NCBI RefSeq assembly: GCF_009674535.1
Contig: NZ_WKJK01000013.1
Location: forward strand, 62,001-126,000
Length of the DNA: 64,000 bases
Direction of reading: 5' to 3'
Origin: Duganella guangzhouensis
Lineage (GTDB): Bacteria > Pseudomonadota > Gammaproteobacteria > Burkholderiales > Burkholderiaceae_D
The position numbers were made by a program, and so were the translations under genes. The first letter of the stretch is position 1. Every line of letters starts with the position of its first letter. Shown here in pieces: positions 36,815-44,978 of the stretch. Under the pieces are notes generated by a model. It worked only from the letters and a program-made list of their open reading frames with translations, was not told where the DNA came from and made no database searches.

Positions 36815-37358
36815 CGCCCTGGCGGTCGGCTTGCTGGCGGTTCTGGCTGATCTTCCACTTGCCTTCGATGGCGGCGATCGGGATCTCGACGCCGACGATG
36901 GCGCGCAGCTGGCCGGCGATAAAATCGGCCGGCGCGTCATCCACGCTCCATGGTTGTTCGCGTTCACTTTCGAGCTGATCGGTCATCTGGCCGACGTGGG
37001 CGCGCAGCCAGTCGGGGTCATCCATCACCTGCGGCGTGCCGCGCGCCTGCACCATGACGAAATTCCAGGTCGGCACCACTTTCTCGTGCTCGACCTTGGA
37101 TGGATACCATGCTGGCGAGACATAACATTCCGGTCCCTGAAACACCACCAGCGCCTCGCCACCGGCGCGCAAATCGTCCAGCTGGCGGTTGTTGCGGGCC
37201 AGATGCGCCCGCAGCACGTCGCCGTGCAGGGTGAACGGAATCAGATTGGCGCTCAGGCCGTGGCTGCCGCTGGTGATCAGCGTGGCCAACGGATGATGGC
37301 GGATCAACTGCTGCAGAACCTCGATGCGCTCTTCGCGAAACATGGCGGGACAGTGCAT
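36750..37358 (-). CDS. FMN-binding PaiB-family protein
   Basis: 202 residues from the ATG at 37358 (MHCPAMFREERIEVL). The sequence fits the PaiB/FMN-binding split-barrel family: LIRHHPLATLITSG, ANLIPFTLHGDVLRAHLARN, VVFQGPECYVSPAWYPSK and VPTWNFVMVQARG, the last two being family hallmarks. Members are described as negative transcriptional regulators or flavin-binding enzymes. It is divergent from a MocR-type regulator across 82 bases, which probably controls it. It is convergent with, and overlaps, the EamA gene. Confidence 0.87.
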   Translation of the reverse strand: MHCPAMFREERIEVLQQLIRHHPLATLITSGSHGLSANLIPFTLHGDVLRAHLARNNRQLDDLRAGGEALVVFQGPECYVSPAWYPSKVEHEKVVPTWNFVMVQARGTPQVMDDPDWLRAHVGQMTDQLESEREQPWSVDDAPADFIAGQLRAIVGVEIPIAAIEGKWKISQNRQQADRQGVIDGLAAEGRCPHMRQLMTGG

Positions 37359-37440
37359 GGCAACTCCTGTTAAAACACCATTGTGCGGTTTAAGCGGCGT
37401 ATGATGAAGATCCACTTACCGCAAAAATGACTGGTCCAGT

Positions 37441-38925
37441 ATGCCGCGCAAGCCACTCGTGATTGAAATTCCCGCGCTGGGCGCGCTGGATGCCGCGCCG
37501 GGCGAAATCGGACGCCGGCTGGCGGAAGCGCTGCGCGGCGCCATCCTCAAGGGCGAGCTCAAGGCGCGGGAGCGAGTGCCGTCCACGCGCAGCCTGGCCG
37601 GCTCGCTGGGGCTGGCGCGCGGTACCGTCAGCGTCGCCTACGCCCAGCTGGTTGCCGAAGGCTACCTCGAAGCCCGCATCGGCTCGGCCACCCGCGTCGC
37701 CGCCGACCTGCACCGCCTGGCCATCAGCGACGCCACCGACGCCCGCCGCAAACCCGCGCCACGCCGCCCCTCGCCGCCCGCTACCGCTACCGCCAACGCA
37801 ACGCCACCCGCCACCAGCGCTTACGCCGCGCTGGCCACCCGCCTGTCGGCGCTGCCCTCGGTGCCATTCTCAATCGCCGTCCCTGAAGGCGAAGTGGCGA
37901 TGGACCACCACTGGCACCGCCTGAGCAAGCGCATCCGCGCCACGCCAGCCGCCGCCCCGTCGGGCTATCCAGACGCCCAAGGCCTGCCCGCGCTGCGCAC
38001 CGCGCTGGCCGACTACCTGCGCAAATCGCGCGCTGTTGACTGCGATCCCGAGCACATCATCATCACCGAAGGCACCCAGCAAGGTCTCTACCTGGCGGCC
38101 AAAGTCCTGCTGCAAGCCGGCGACTTCGCCTGGGCCGAAGACCCGGCCTACAGCGGCCTGACCGCCGTGCTGGAAGATCGCGGCGTGCAAGTGCAGCGGG
38201 TGCCGGTAGACCACCAGGGCTTCAACGTCGCCGCCGCGTTGCAAGCCTGCCCGCAAGCCAAGGCCGCCTTCGTCACGCCGTCCCACCAATATCCGATCGG
38301 CATGCCACTCAGCATGGCCAGGCGCATCGCCCTGACCGACTGGGCCGCCAGCCACAACCGCTGGATCGTCGAAGACGATTACGACAGCGAACTGCGCTAC
38401 GCCGGCCAGCCCTTCCCCGCCATGCAAGGGTTGGACCGCGAACGGGTGATCTATCTGGGAACCTTCAGCAAAGTGCTGGCGCCATCGCTGCGGCTGGGCT
38501 ACATCGTCGCACCCGAGGCACTGGTGGCCGCCTTCACCGGCGCCCGCGCCCTGATCGGACGCGGCTCGCCGCTGAGCGAGCAACACGTCATCGCCACCTA
38601 TATGCGCGAGGGATATTTTGAAACCCACATCCGCCGCATCCGCAGCCTGTACGGCGAAAAACGCCAGATCCTGATCGATGCCCTGCGGCGCGAACTGCCG
38701 GCGTTGCGCATCCAGCCGGCCGACCAGGGCATGCACATCGTCCTGTGGCTGGCGGACGACGTGGCGGTCGCAGCCCGCGCCCAAGCCGCCGGCCTGGCGG
38801 TGCGCGCGCTATCACCGATGTGCCACGCCACCCCGCCGCTGTCCGGCCTGATGCTCGGCTTTGGCGGCTACACCGCGCCGCAACTGCAAGCCACCGTCAA
38901 GAAGCTGCGCCAGTTGCTGAGCTAG
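37441..38925 (+). CDS. MocR/PdxR-type regulator (GntR HTH plus aminotransferase domain)
   Basis: 494 residues. An N-terminal GntR winged helix (RVPSTRSLAGSLGLARGTVS) joins by a Pro/Ala linker to a fold-type-I aminotransferase domain with EDPAYSGLTAV, EDDYDSELRYAG and the PLP lysine Lys344 in YLGTFSKVLAPSLRLGY. MocR regulators sense pyridoxal phosphate or amino compounds. It is divergent from the PaiB-like gene, a common pairing, and likely regulates it. The 3' end overlaps the convergent AraC gene by 29 bases. Confidence 0.9.
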   Translation: MPRKPLVIEIPALGALDAAPGEIGRRLAEALRGAILKGELKARERVPSTRSLAGSLGLARGTVSVAYAQLVAEGYLEARIGSATRVAADLHRLAISDATDARRKPAPRRPSPPATATANATPPATSAYAALATRLSALPSVPFSIAVPEGEVAMDHHWHRLSKRIRATPAAAPSGYPDAQGLPALRTALADYLRKSRAVDCDPEHIIITEGTQQGLYLAAKVLLQAGDFAWAEDPAYSGLTAVLEDRGVQVQRVPVDHQGFNVAAALQACPQAKAAFVTPSHQYPIGMPLSMARRIALTDWAASHNRWIVEDDYDSELRYAGQPFPAMQGLDRERVIYLGTFSKVLAPSLRLGYIVAPEALVAAFTGARALIGRGSPLSEQHVIATYMREGYFETHIRRIRSLYGEKRQILIDALRRELPALRIQPADQGMHIVLWLADDVAVAARAQAAGLAVRALSPMCHATPPLSGLMLGFGGYTAPQLQATVKKLRQLLS

Positions 38926-39697
38926 CGCGCCGGTACTGGTCCGGCGTCTGCCCCGCCTGGCGGCGGAACATGCTGATGAACACCGACGGCGACGAATAGC
39001 CCAGCGCCAGCGCCACTTGCTTGATGGTCTGACCGGCGTCCAGCGCCTGCATGGCGCGCATGAAGCGCAAGCGCTGCTGCCATTCGCCGAGGCCGATGCC
39101 CATCTCGGCCAGGCAACGCCGCTCCAGCGTGCGCTCGGTCAGATGAAACTGCGCCGCCAGCGTTTTGGTCGAGCGCTTGCGCGACAGGTCCGCCTCCACC
39201 TCGGCCAGCACCTGCCGCAGCAACGCCGACGATGGCGCCGGCATGTAATCGCGCAGCCGCTGCGCCGATTCAATCTGGTCCAAGGCCACCCGCGCCATGC
39301 GTTTCTGCTGCGGAGTCGCCGGCACGCGCACATCGATGCGCGCGAATTCATCCAGGATGGCGCGCAACACCGGGCCGACGGTCAGCGCGCACGGCTCCAC
39401 CGGCATCCGCGCCGACGCCGCCAGCGACAAGTAGACCGCGCGGTAACTCGCCGCCGTCGCATTCACCGAGGTGTGCGCCATGCCGGGAGGAATCCATACC
39501 GCGTACTGTGGCGGCGACAGAAACGATGTGCCCGCAATCGACAAGCTCATCACACCATGCGTCAGGTAGTTCAGCTGGCCCCACGGATGCGTGTGCGAAC
39601 CCCATTCAGTAGGTTCCAGCTCCAGGTGGCGGAAGTAGATATCCTGACTCAGATCGACGCTGTCGGGAATCGGATGGTGCTGTCGGTTTCGCTGCAT
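38897..39697 (-). CDS. AraC family transcriptional regulator
   Basis: 266 residues from the ATG at 39697 (MQRNRQHHPIPDS). The N-terminal cupin is of the HTHPWGQLNYLTHGVM, PPQYAVWIPPGMAH type. The C-terminal AraC DNA-binding domain has two helix-turn-helix units (TLAAQFHLTERTLERRCL and IKQVALALGYSSPSVFISMF). It is divergent from an EamA transporter gene 55 bases away, which is its likely target. Confidence 0.9.
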   Translation of the reverse strand: MQRNRQHHPIPDSVDLSQDIYFRHLELEPTEWGSHTHPWGQLNYLTHGVMSLSIAGTSFLSPPQYAVWIPPGMAHTSVNATAASYRAVYLSLAASARMPVEPCALTVGPVLRAILDEFARIDVRVPATPQQKRMARVALDQIESAQRLRDYMPAPSSALLRQVLAEVEADLSRKRSTKTLAAQFHLTERTLERRCLAEMGIGLGEWQQRLRFMRAMQALDAGQTIKQVALALGYSSPSVFISMFRRQAGQTPDQYRRASSATGAAS

Positions 39698-39752
39698 GGA
39701 ATGTCGTATTTCAAGGATATGCAAATAATACGACAAAGCCTACCATGCCTGC

Positions 39753-40622
39753 ATGAACTATCTATTTCCCCTGCTGGCCGCCCTTATCTGGGGTGGCAAC
39801 ACCATCGTCACCAAACTGTGCGCGCAAACGCTGACGCCGATCGAAATCAGCTTTTATCGCTGGCTGCTGGCGGTGCTGGTGCTGACGCCGTTCACCTTGA
39901 AACGCGTATGCGCCAATCCCGCCCTGACACGCGGCGTGTTGGCGCGGCTCGCTGTGCTGGGCCTGTTTGGCGGCGTAATCTTTCAATCCATCGCCTACTA
40001 CGCCGCGCATTACACCAGCGCCACCAATATGGGCATCATGCAGGCGCTGGTGCCGCTGATCGCGCTGCTGCTGTCGATCTTCTTTTTGCGTCATCGGGCC
40101 GGCGTGGCGGCGCTGTGCGGGCTGGCGGTGTCGATCAGCGGCGTGGTGCTGGTGGTGTCGCGCGGCGACCTCGGTGCGCTGGTACGGCAAGGTCTGAATC
40201 TCGGCGACGCGCTGATGCTGGTCGCGGTGCTGTCGTTCGCGACCTACAGCCTGTTGCTGAATAAATGGAAGCTGGGGGTGCCGCTGGTCGAATCAGCCTA
40301 CATCCAGGCGTTGGTGGCGACGCTGGCGTTCTTGCCGGCTTATCTGGCCGGCAGCCACCACGCTCTGGGTGTGGCGGACAGCTTTTATGTGGGCTTTGCC
40401 GGCGTCGGCGCGTCCATCCTGGCGCCGCTGCTGTGGATGAGCGGAGTCAATCGACTGGGCGCGGCGCGCGTGTCGCTGTTTTTCAATCTGGTGCCGGTGA
40501 TTACGGCCTTGCTGGCCAGCGTCTTCCTGGCCGAGCACCTGAGCGGCTGGGTGCTCGGCGGCGGCGCGCTGGCCATCGCTGGCGTGGCACTGGCCGAATT
40601 CAAGCCTCGCCGGGCGGCTTGA
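39753..40622 (+). CDS. EamA/DMT-family transporter
   Basis: 289 residues with ten hydrophobic helices in two EamA repeats (YLFPLLAALIWGGNTIVTKL, LGDALMLVAVLSFATYSLLL). It is an inner-membrane exporter or importer of small metabolites; substrate unknown. It is divergent from the AraC-type regulator and probably controlled by it. The 3' end overlaps the convergent KTSC gene by 23 bases. Confidence 0.87.
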   Translation: MNYLFPLLAALIWGGNTIVTKLCAQTLTPIEISFYRWLLAVLVLTPFTLKRVCANPALTRGVLARLAVLGLFGGVIFQSIAYYAAHYTSATNMGIMQALVPLIALLLSIFFLRHRAGVAALCGLAVSISGVVLVVSRGDLGALVRQGLNLGDALMLVAVLSFATYSLLLNKWKLGVPLVESAYIQALVATLAFLPAYLAGSHHALGVADSFYVGFAGVGASILAPLLWMSGVNRLGAARVSLFFNLVPVITALLASVFLAEHLSGWVLGGGALAIAGVALAEFKPRRAA

Positions 40623-40872
40623 ACAAATTTTCCAGATCGGCGCGGGTGGTCGGCTTGCGCACCACGCCTTTGCGACCGGTGTATTCTTCCTCAATATTGT
40701 CGCGATAGTAGCTCCAGGCCGCGCCGGAGCTGGATAGCTTGCGCCACACCTCGTTGCCCACGCCGGAATAATCGATGGCCGTGCCGTCGTCAAACTCCAC
40801 CCGCAACAGCTTGTCGCGCGGGTCGTAGCCGATGGCCCGCAGCTTACCCGCATTGATGCGCTTCATTTCCAT
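40600..40872 (-). CDS. KTSC domain-containing protein
   Basis: 90 residues. The KTSC fold is visible: LRAIGYDPRDKLLRVEFDDG, IDYSGVGNEVWRKLSSSGAA and WSYYRDNIEEEY. KTSC is a small beta-barrel domain, often fused to lysyl-tRNA synthetase or phage proteins, of uncertain nucleic-acid or protein-binding role. GGGAGG five bases before the ATG at 40872 supports this start over the ATG two codons later. It begins 17 bases downstream of the LacI gene's stop, on the same strand. Confidence 0.82.
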   Translation of the reverse strand: MEMKRINAGKLRAIGYDPRDKLLRVEFDDGTAIDYSGVGNEVWRKLSSSGAAWSYYRDNIEEEYTGRKGVVRKPTTRADLENLFKPPGEA

Positions 40873-40889
40873 GCCGGCCTCCCCTCAGA

Positions 40890-41927
40890 TTAAGTACTGC
40901 CGCGCTGCAGCAACTGGAAACCGGTATCGGTCAGGCTGCCCACCGCCTTGCCCTCCAACCGGTCCAGTATCGCTTGCGCCGCCACACGTCCGATATTAGC
41001 GCCATCGACGCGTACAGTCGATAGCGGCGGATAGGTATGCGCGGCAAACGACAAATCGCCAAAGCCGACCACCGCCAGCTGCTCCGGCACTTTGATGCCG
41101 CGCGCGATGGCCTCGGTCAGCACGCCGTGCGCCAGTGTGTCGGAACTGCACACCACCGCCTGCACGTCCGGACAGCTGGCCAGCAGCGCCGCCATGCCGT
41201 CGCGCCCTAGCGCGAAGGTCGAGGGCAAGGGCATGATCTGCAGCGCCGCCACTTCCACCCCGTGCTTGGCCAGCCCGGCCTGCAAACCCTGGTTGCGGCG
41301 CGCCGCGCGCGGGTCCTGCACCGCCAGGATGGCGATGCGCTTGTAGCCGCGCTCCAGCAGGTGCTGGGCGATCGCGTGGCCCACCTCCTCGTGCGAAAAG
41401 CCGACCATCATGTCGATCGGCGACGGCGTCAAATCCCAGGCTTCCACCACCGGCACCTGCGCCGCTTGCAGACGGCGCCGGGTGCTGTCCGTGTGCAGCG
41501 AACCGGTCAGGATGACGCCGTCCGGACGACGGCTGAGAATGGTCTCCACCAGCAATTCCTCGCGCCACGCCTCGTAGCTGGACAGGCCCAGCATCACCTG
41601 ATAACCGGCGGCGGTCAAATGGTCGCTGGCGGCCTGCACCATGTCAGCAAAAATCGGCGTGGAAATGGTCGGCAGCACCAGCGACACCAGCCTGCTGCGG
41701 CTGGACGCCAGCGCGCCGGCCATCATGTTCTTGACGTAGCCGGTCTGCTGCACCGCCGCCTGCACCTTGGCCACCGTGTTCGGCCGCACCAGCTGTGGCT
41801 GGTTCAGCGCGCGCGACACCGTAATTGGCGACACTCCGGCCACCCGCGCCACGTCAGCCAGCGTGGCGCCGCTCACCGGCACCTCGCCGCCGGCGGTGCG
41901 CAAGGTGCGCATTTCAGTCTTGTCCAT
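40890..41927 (-). CDS. LacI-family repressor, probably of the glucarate genes
   Basis: 345 residues from the ATG at 41927. The LacI HTH is TLADVARVAGVSPITVSRAL near residue 25, followed by the hinge and a periplasmic-binding-like effector domain (RLVSLVLPTISTPIFADMV, RRPDGVILTGSLH, VVCSSDTLAHGVL). It is close to the GntR/gluconate-type branch. It is divergent from gudD, so control of glucarate use is the natural inference. A 14-base inverted repeat (41937-41984) brackets its own -10-like TACAAT, which suggests autoregulation as well. Confidence 0.88.
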   Translation of the reverse strand: MDKTEMRTLRTAGGEVPVSGATLADVARVAGVSPITVSRALNQPQLVRPNTVAKVQAAVQQTGYVKNMMAGALASSRSRLVSLVLPTISTPIFADMVQAASDHLTAAGYQVMLGLSSYEAWREELLVETILSRRPDGVILTGSLHTDSTRRRLQAAQVPVVEAWDLTPSPIDMMVGFSHEEVGHAIAQHLLERGYKRIAILAVQDPRAARRNQGLQAGLAKHGVEVAALQIMPLPSTFALGRDGMAALLASCPDVQAVVCSSDTLAHGVLTEAIARGIKVPEQLAVVGFGDLSFAAHTYPPLSTVRVDGANIGRVAAQAILDRLEGKAVGSLTDTGFQLLQRGST

Positions 41928-41936
41928 GATGCACTC

Positions 41937-41984
41937 TGATAGAAAACGATATGACATTGTAGCATCACACATCATTTTCTATCA
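41937..41984. promoter_or_regulatory. Inverted-repeat operator between the LacI gene and gudD
   Basis: TGATAGAAAACGAT at 41937-41950 and ATCATTTTCTATCA at 41971-41984 are inverted copies with one mismatch, 20 bases apart. They flank a TACAAT hexamer on the minus strand that would be the -10 of the LacI gene. Two half or whole sites for the LacI-type repressor are the likely reading. Confidence 0.55.
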
Positions 41985-42016
41985 TTTTTAAAATTGTGCC
42001 GAGGCGCAGTTTTCTC

Positions 42017-42045
42017 TTGAAATGCCTTGGATACAGGACTAAGAT
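42017..42045 (+). promoter_or_regulatory. Sigma-70-type promoter of gudD
   Basis: TTGAAA at 42017-42022 and TAAGAT at 42040-42045 are 17 bases apart, close to the consensus -35 and -10. Transcription would start near 42052, about 28 bases before the gudD ATG. The operator arms lie 33 bases or more upstream of the -35. Confidence 0.5.
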
Positions 42046-42079
42046 TGCAAATGACAGCGCAATCATTTATGGAGACATC

Positions 42080-43420
42080 ATGACCCAACACACCACCGAC
42101 ACCCCACGCATCGTAGCCATGCGCGTGATCCCGGTCGCCGGCCGCGACAGCATGCTGCTGAACCTGAGCGGCGCCCACGGCCCCTACTTCACCCGCAACA
42201 TCGTCATCCTGACCGACAGCCTGGGCAACAACGGCGTCGGTGAAGTGCCGGGTGGCGAGAAAATCCGCCAGACGCTGGAAGATGCTCGCGATCTGGTGCT
42301 GAATCAGCCGATCGGCAACTACAACGCCATCCTGAACGCCGCCCGCAGCGCCTTTGCCGACCGCGACGCCGGCGGCCGCGGCCTGCAAACCTTCGACCTG
42401 CGCATTGCCGTGCACGCCATCACCGCGCTGGAAGCGGCGCTGCTGGACCTGGTCGGCCAATTCCTGCACGTGCCGGTGGCCGCCCTGTTGGGCGAAGGCC
42501 AGCAACGCAGCGAAGTGGAAATGCTAGGCTATCTGTTCTACGTCGGCGACCGCAAGGCCACCAACCTGCCCTACGATGAAGCGCCGGATGAAAAAGACAC
42601 CTGGTTGCGCATCCGCCACGAACAGGCGGTGACGCCGGAAGCGGTAGTGCGCCTGGCCGAAGCCGCGTATGAGCGTTATGGCTTCAACGACTTCAAGCTG
42701 AAAGGCGGCGTGTTCCGTGGCGAGGAAGAAATCGAAGCCGTCACCGCCATCCACGAACGCTTCCCGCAAGCGCGCGTGACGCTGGACCCGAACGGCGGCT
42801 GGCTGCTGAAAGATGCGATCCGCCTGTGCCGCGACCAGGGCGACGTGCTGGCCTACGCCGAAGATCCATGCGGCGCCGAGAACGGTTTCTCCGGCCGCGA
42901 AGTGATGGCCGAATTCCGCCGCGCCACCGGCCTGCTGACCGCCACCAATATGATCGCCACCGACTGGCGCGAAATGCGGCACGCGATCCAGCTGCAATCG
43001 GTCGACATTCCACTGGCCGATCCACACTTCTGGACCATGCAAGGTTCGGTGCGCGTCGCCCAGATGTGCCATGAGTGGGGCCTGACCTGGGGTTCGCACT
43101 CGAACAACCACTTCGATGTTTCGCTGGCCATGTTCACCCACGTCGCGGCGGCGGCACCTGGCAACATCACCGCCATCGACACCCACTGGATCTGGCAGGA
43201 CGGCCAACATCTGACCAAGAATCCGCTGCAAATCAAGGGCGGCATGGTGCAGGTGCCGACCAAGGGCGGCCTCGGCGTCGAACTGGACATGGACGCGGTC
43301 GAACGTGCCCACGAGCTGTACAAGAACATGGGACTGGGCGCGCGCGACGATGCGATGGCGATGCAGTTCCTGATCCCTGGCTGGAAGTTCAACAACAAAA
43401 TGCCTTGCATGGTTCGCTAA
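42080..43420 (+). CDS. gudD: Glucarate dehydratase
   Basis: 446 residues, the same length as the E. coli enzyme, starting at the ATG at 42080 with GGAG before it. It is an enolase-superfamily member that turns D-glucarate (and L-idarate) into 5-keto-4-deoxyglucarate. The catalytic KxK is Lys206 and Lys208 (NDFKLKGG), metal ligands lie in TLDPNGGW and AYAEDP, and the catalytic His340 is in GSHSNNHFD. The spacing equals that of E. coli GudD. It forms an operon with the ACS-type permease 33 bases downstream, under the divergent LacI repressor. Confidence 0.95.
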   Translation: MTQHTTDTPRIVAMRVIPVAGRDSMLLNLSGAHGPYFTRNIVILTDSLGNNGVGEVPGGEKIRQTLEDARDLVLNQPIGNYNAILNAARSAFADRDAGGRGLQTFDLRIAVHAITALEAALLDLVGQFLHVPVAALLGEGQQRSEVEMLGYLFYVGDRKATNLPYDEAPDEKDTWLRIRHEQAVTPEAVVRLAEAAYERYGFNDFKLKGGVFRGEEEIEAVTAIHERFPQARVTLDPNGGWLLKDAIRLCRDQGDVLAYAEDPCGAENGFSGREVMAEFRRATGLLTATNMIATDWREMRHAIQLQSVDIPLADPHFWTMQGSVRVAQMCHEWGLTWGSHSNNHFDVSLAMFTHVAAAAPGNITAIDTHWIWQDGQHLTKNPLQIKGGMVQVPTKGGLGVELDMDAVERAHELYKNMGLGARDDAMAMQFLIPGWKFNNKMPCMVR

Positions 43421-43453
43421 TAATAAAACCAGAACTAGAACAAGGAGACAAGC

Positions 43454-44758
43454 ATGAATACCGCAGCAACAACAAATGGCGCCGCCGTGGCCGCGCCGAC
43501 CGTGCTGGACACGGCCGTCAGCAAGGTCAAGTGGCGCATCCTGCCGCTGTTCGTGGTGATGTTCATCGCGAACTATATCGACCGCGTCAACATCGGCTTC
43601 GTCCGCAGCCACCTGGAAAAAGACCTCGGCATCGGCGCCGCCGCGTTCGGCTTTGGCGCCGGGGTGTTCTTCCTGGCCTACGCACTGTTTGAAGTGCCGT
43701 CCAACATCCTGCAACAACGCTTCGGCGCCAAGGCATGGCTGACCCGCATCATGGCCAGCTGGGGCGTGGTCGCCACCGGCATGGCCTTTGTGCAGGGCGA
43801 AACCTCGTTCTACGTGATGCGCTTCCTGCTCGGCGTGGCCGAAGCCGGCTTCTTCCCCGGCGTGGTCTACTACTTCACGCAGTGGCTGCCGAACCGCGAA
43901 CGCGGCAAGGCGATGGCGATCTTCCTCAGCGGCTCGGCGCTGGCGTCGGTGATCTCCGGTCCGCTGTCCGGCGCGCTGCTGTCGATTCAGGGCGGCAGCT
44001 TCCATGGCTGGCAGTGGATGTTCATCATCGAAGGCCTGGCATCGGTGGCGCTGTGCTTCGTGGTGTGGTTCTTCCTCGACTCCAGGCCAGAAGACGCCAA
44101 GTGGCTAACCCACGAAGAGCGCGCCGAACTGGCGGCCGTCATCGCAACCGAGAAGAAAGAGCGCGACGCCAACAAGCCGCCCCACGCCAGCATGTTCACG
44201 CTGCTCAAGGATGGCCGCATCGCGCTGTTCTGCTTCATCTACTTCGCGATTCAGCTGACCATTTACGGCGCCACCTTCTGGCTGCCCTCCATCATCAAGA
44301 AGATGGGCCACTTCTCGGAATTCCAGATCGGCCTGTTCAACTCGATTCCGTGGATTATCTCGATCGCGGCCATGTATATGTTTGCCTCGCTGGCGCAGAA
44401 GTATCGCCATCAACAGGCGTGGGTGGCGGTGGCGCTGATTGTGGCGGCGTGTGGCATGTTTGCCTCCACCACCGGCGGCCCGGTGTTCGCGTTCGTGGCG
44501 ATCTGCTTCGCTGGCATCGGTTTCAAGGCGGCCTCGTCGCTGTTCTGGCCGATTCCGCAGGGCTATCTGGACAGCCGCATCGCCGCCGCCGTGATCGCGC
44601 TGATTAATTCGCTGGGCAATCTGGGCGGCTTCGTGGCGCCGGCCACCTTCGGCTACCTGGAACAGAAAACCGGTTCGATCCAGGGCGGCTTGTATGCGCT
44701 GGCCGCCGCCTCGGTGATCGCCGCCGGGCTGGTATTCCTGACCCGCCGCCAACGCTAA
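43454..44758 (+). CDS. MFS transporter, anion:cation symporter (ACS) family, probable glucarate permease
   Basis: 434 residues with twelve membrane helices. The ACS-family signature is visible in FIANYIDRVNIGFV and FFLAYALFEVPSNILQQRFG, plus FLLGVAEAGFFPGVVYYFTQ. Relatives carry hexuronates, galactonate or glucarate with protons. Its place 33 bases after gudD, with AAGGAG before the ATG, makes glucarate or galactarate the likely substrate. A strong terminator follows its stop. Confidence 0.88.
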   Translation: MNTAATTNGAAVAAPTVLDTAVSKVKWRILPLFVVMFIANYIDRVNIGFVRSHLEKDLGIGAAAFGFGAGVFFLAYALFEVPSNILQQRFGAKAWLTRIMASWGVVATGMAFVQGETSFYVMRFLLGVAEAGFFPGVVYYFTQWLPNRERGKAMAIFLSGSALASVISGPLSGALLSIQGGSFHGWQWMFIIEGLASVALCFVVWFFLDSRPEDAKWLTHEERAELAAVIATEKKERDANKPPHASMFTLLKDGRIALFCFIYFAIQLTIYGATFWLPSIIKKMGHFSEFQIGLFNSIPWIISIAAMYMFASLAQKYRHQQAWVAVALIVAACGMFASTTGGPVFAFVAICFAGIGFKAASSLFWPIPQGYLDSRIAAAVIALINSLGNLGGFVAPATFGYLEQKTGSIQGGLYALAAASVIAAGLVFLTRRQR

Positions 44759-44786
44759 CCTCCCCTTCTTCGTCTCTCCCCATTTG

Positions 44787-44824
44787 CTCCCCGCGCCGTC
44801 ACCGGCCCGGGGAGTTTCTTTTTT
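44787..44824 (+). terminator. Rho-independent terminator after the gud operon
   Basis: Outer stem CTCCCCG / CGGGGAG with inner stem GCCG-TCAC-CGGC, followed by TTTCTTTTTT. It closes the gudD-permease transcript before the TonB receptor gene. Confidence 0.85.
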
Positions 44825-44978
44825 CCGACAAACCACCTATCAGTTTGCCACGCTCAATCGGAGATAGCAGGTATCACGGATTACGGCTTGGGAATTTTTA
44901 TACAGCCTGCCTATACTCGATTCGCAGACCTGAAGAACAGGCAGGCCGGGCCACCGGCCAATAAAAAGGAGACTATAA

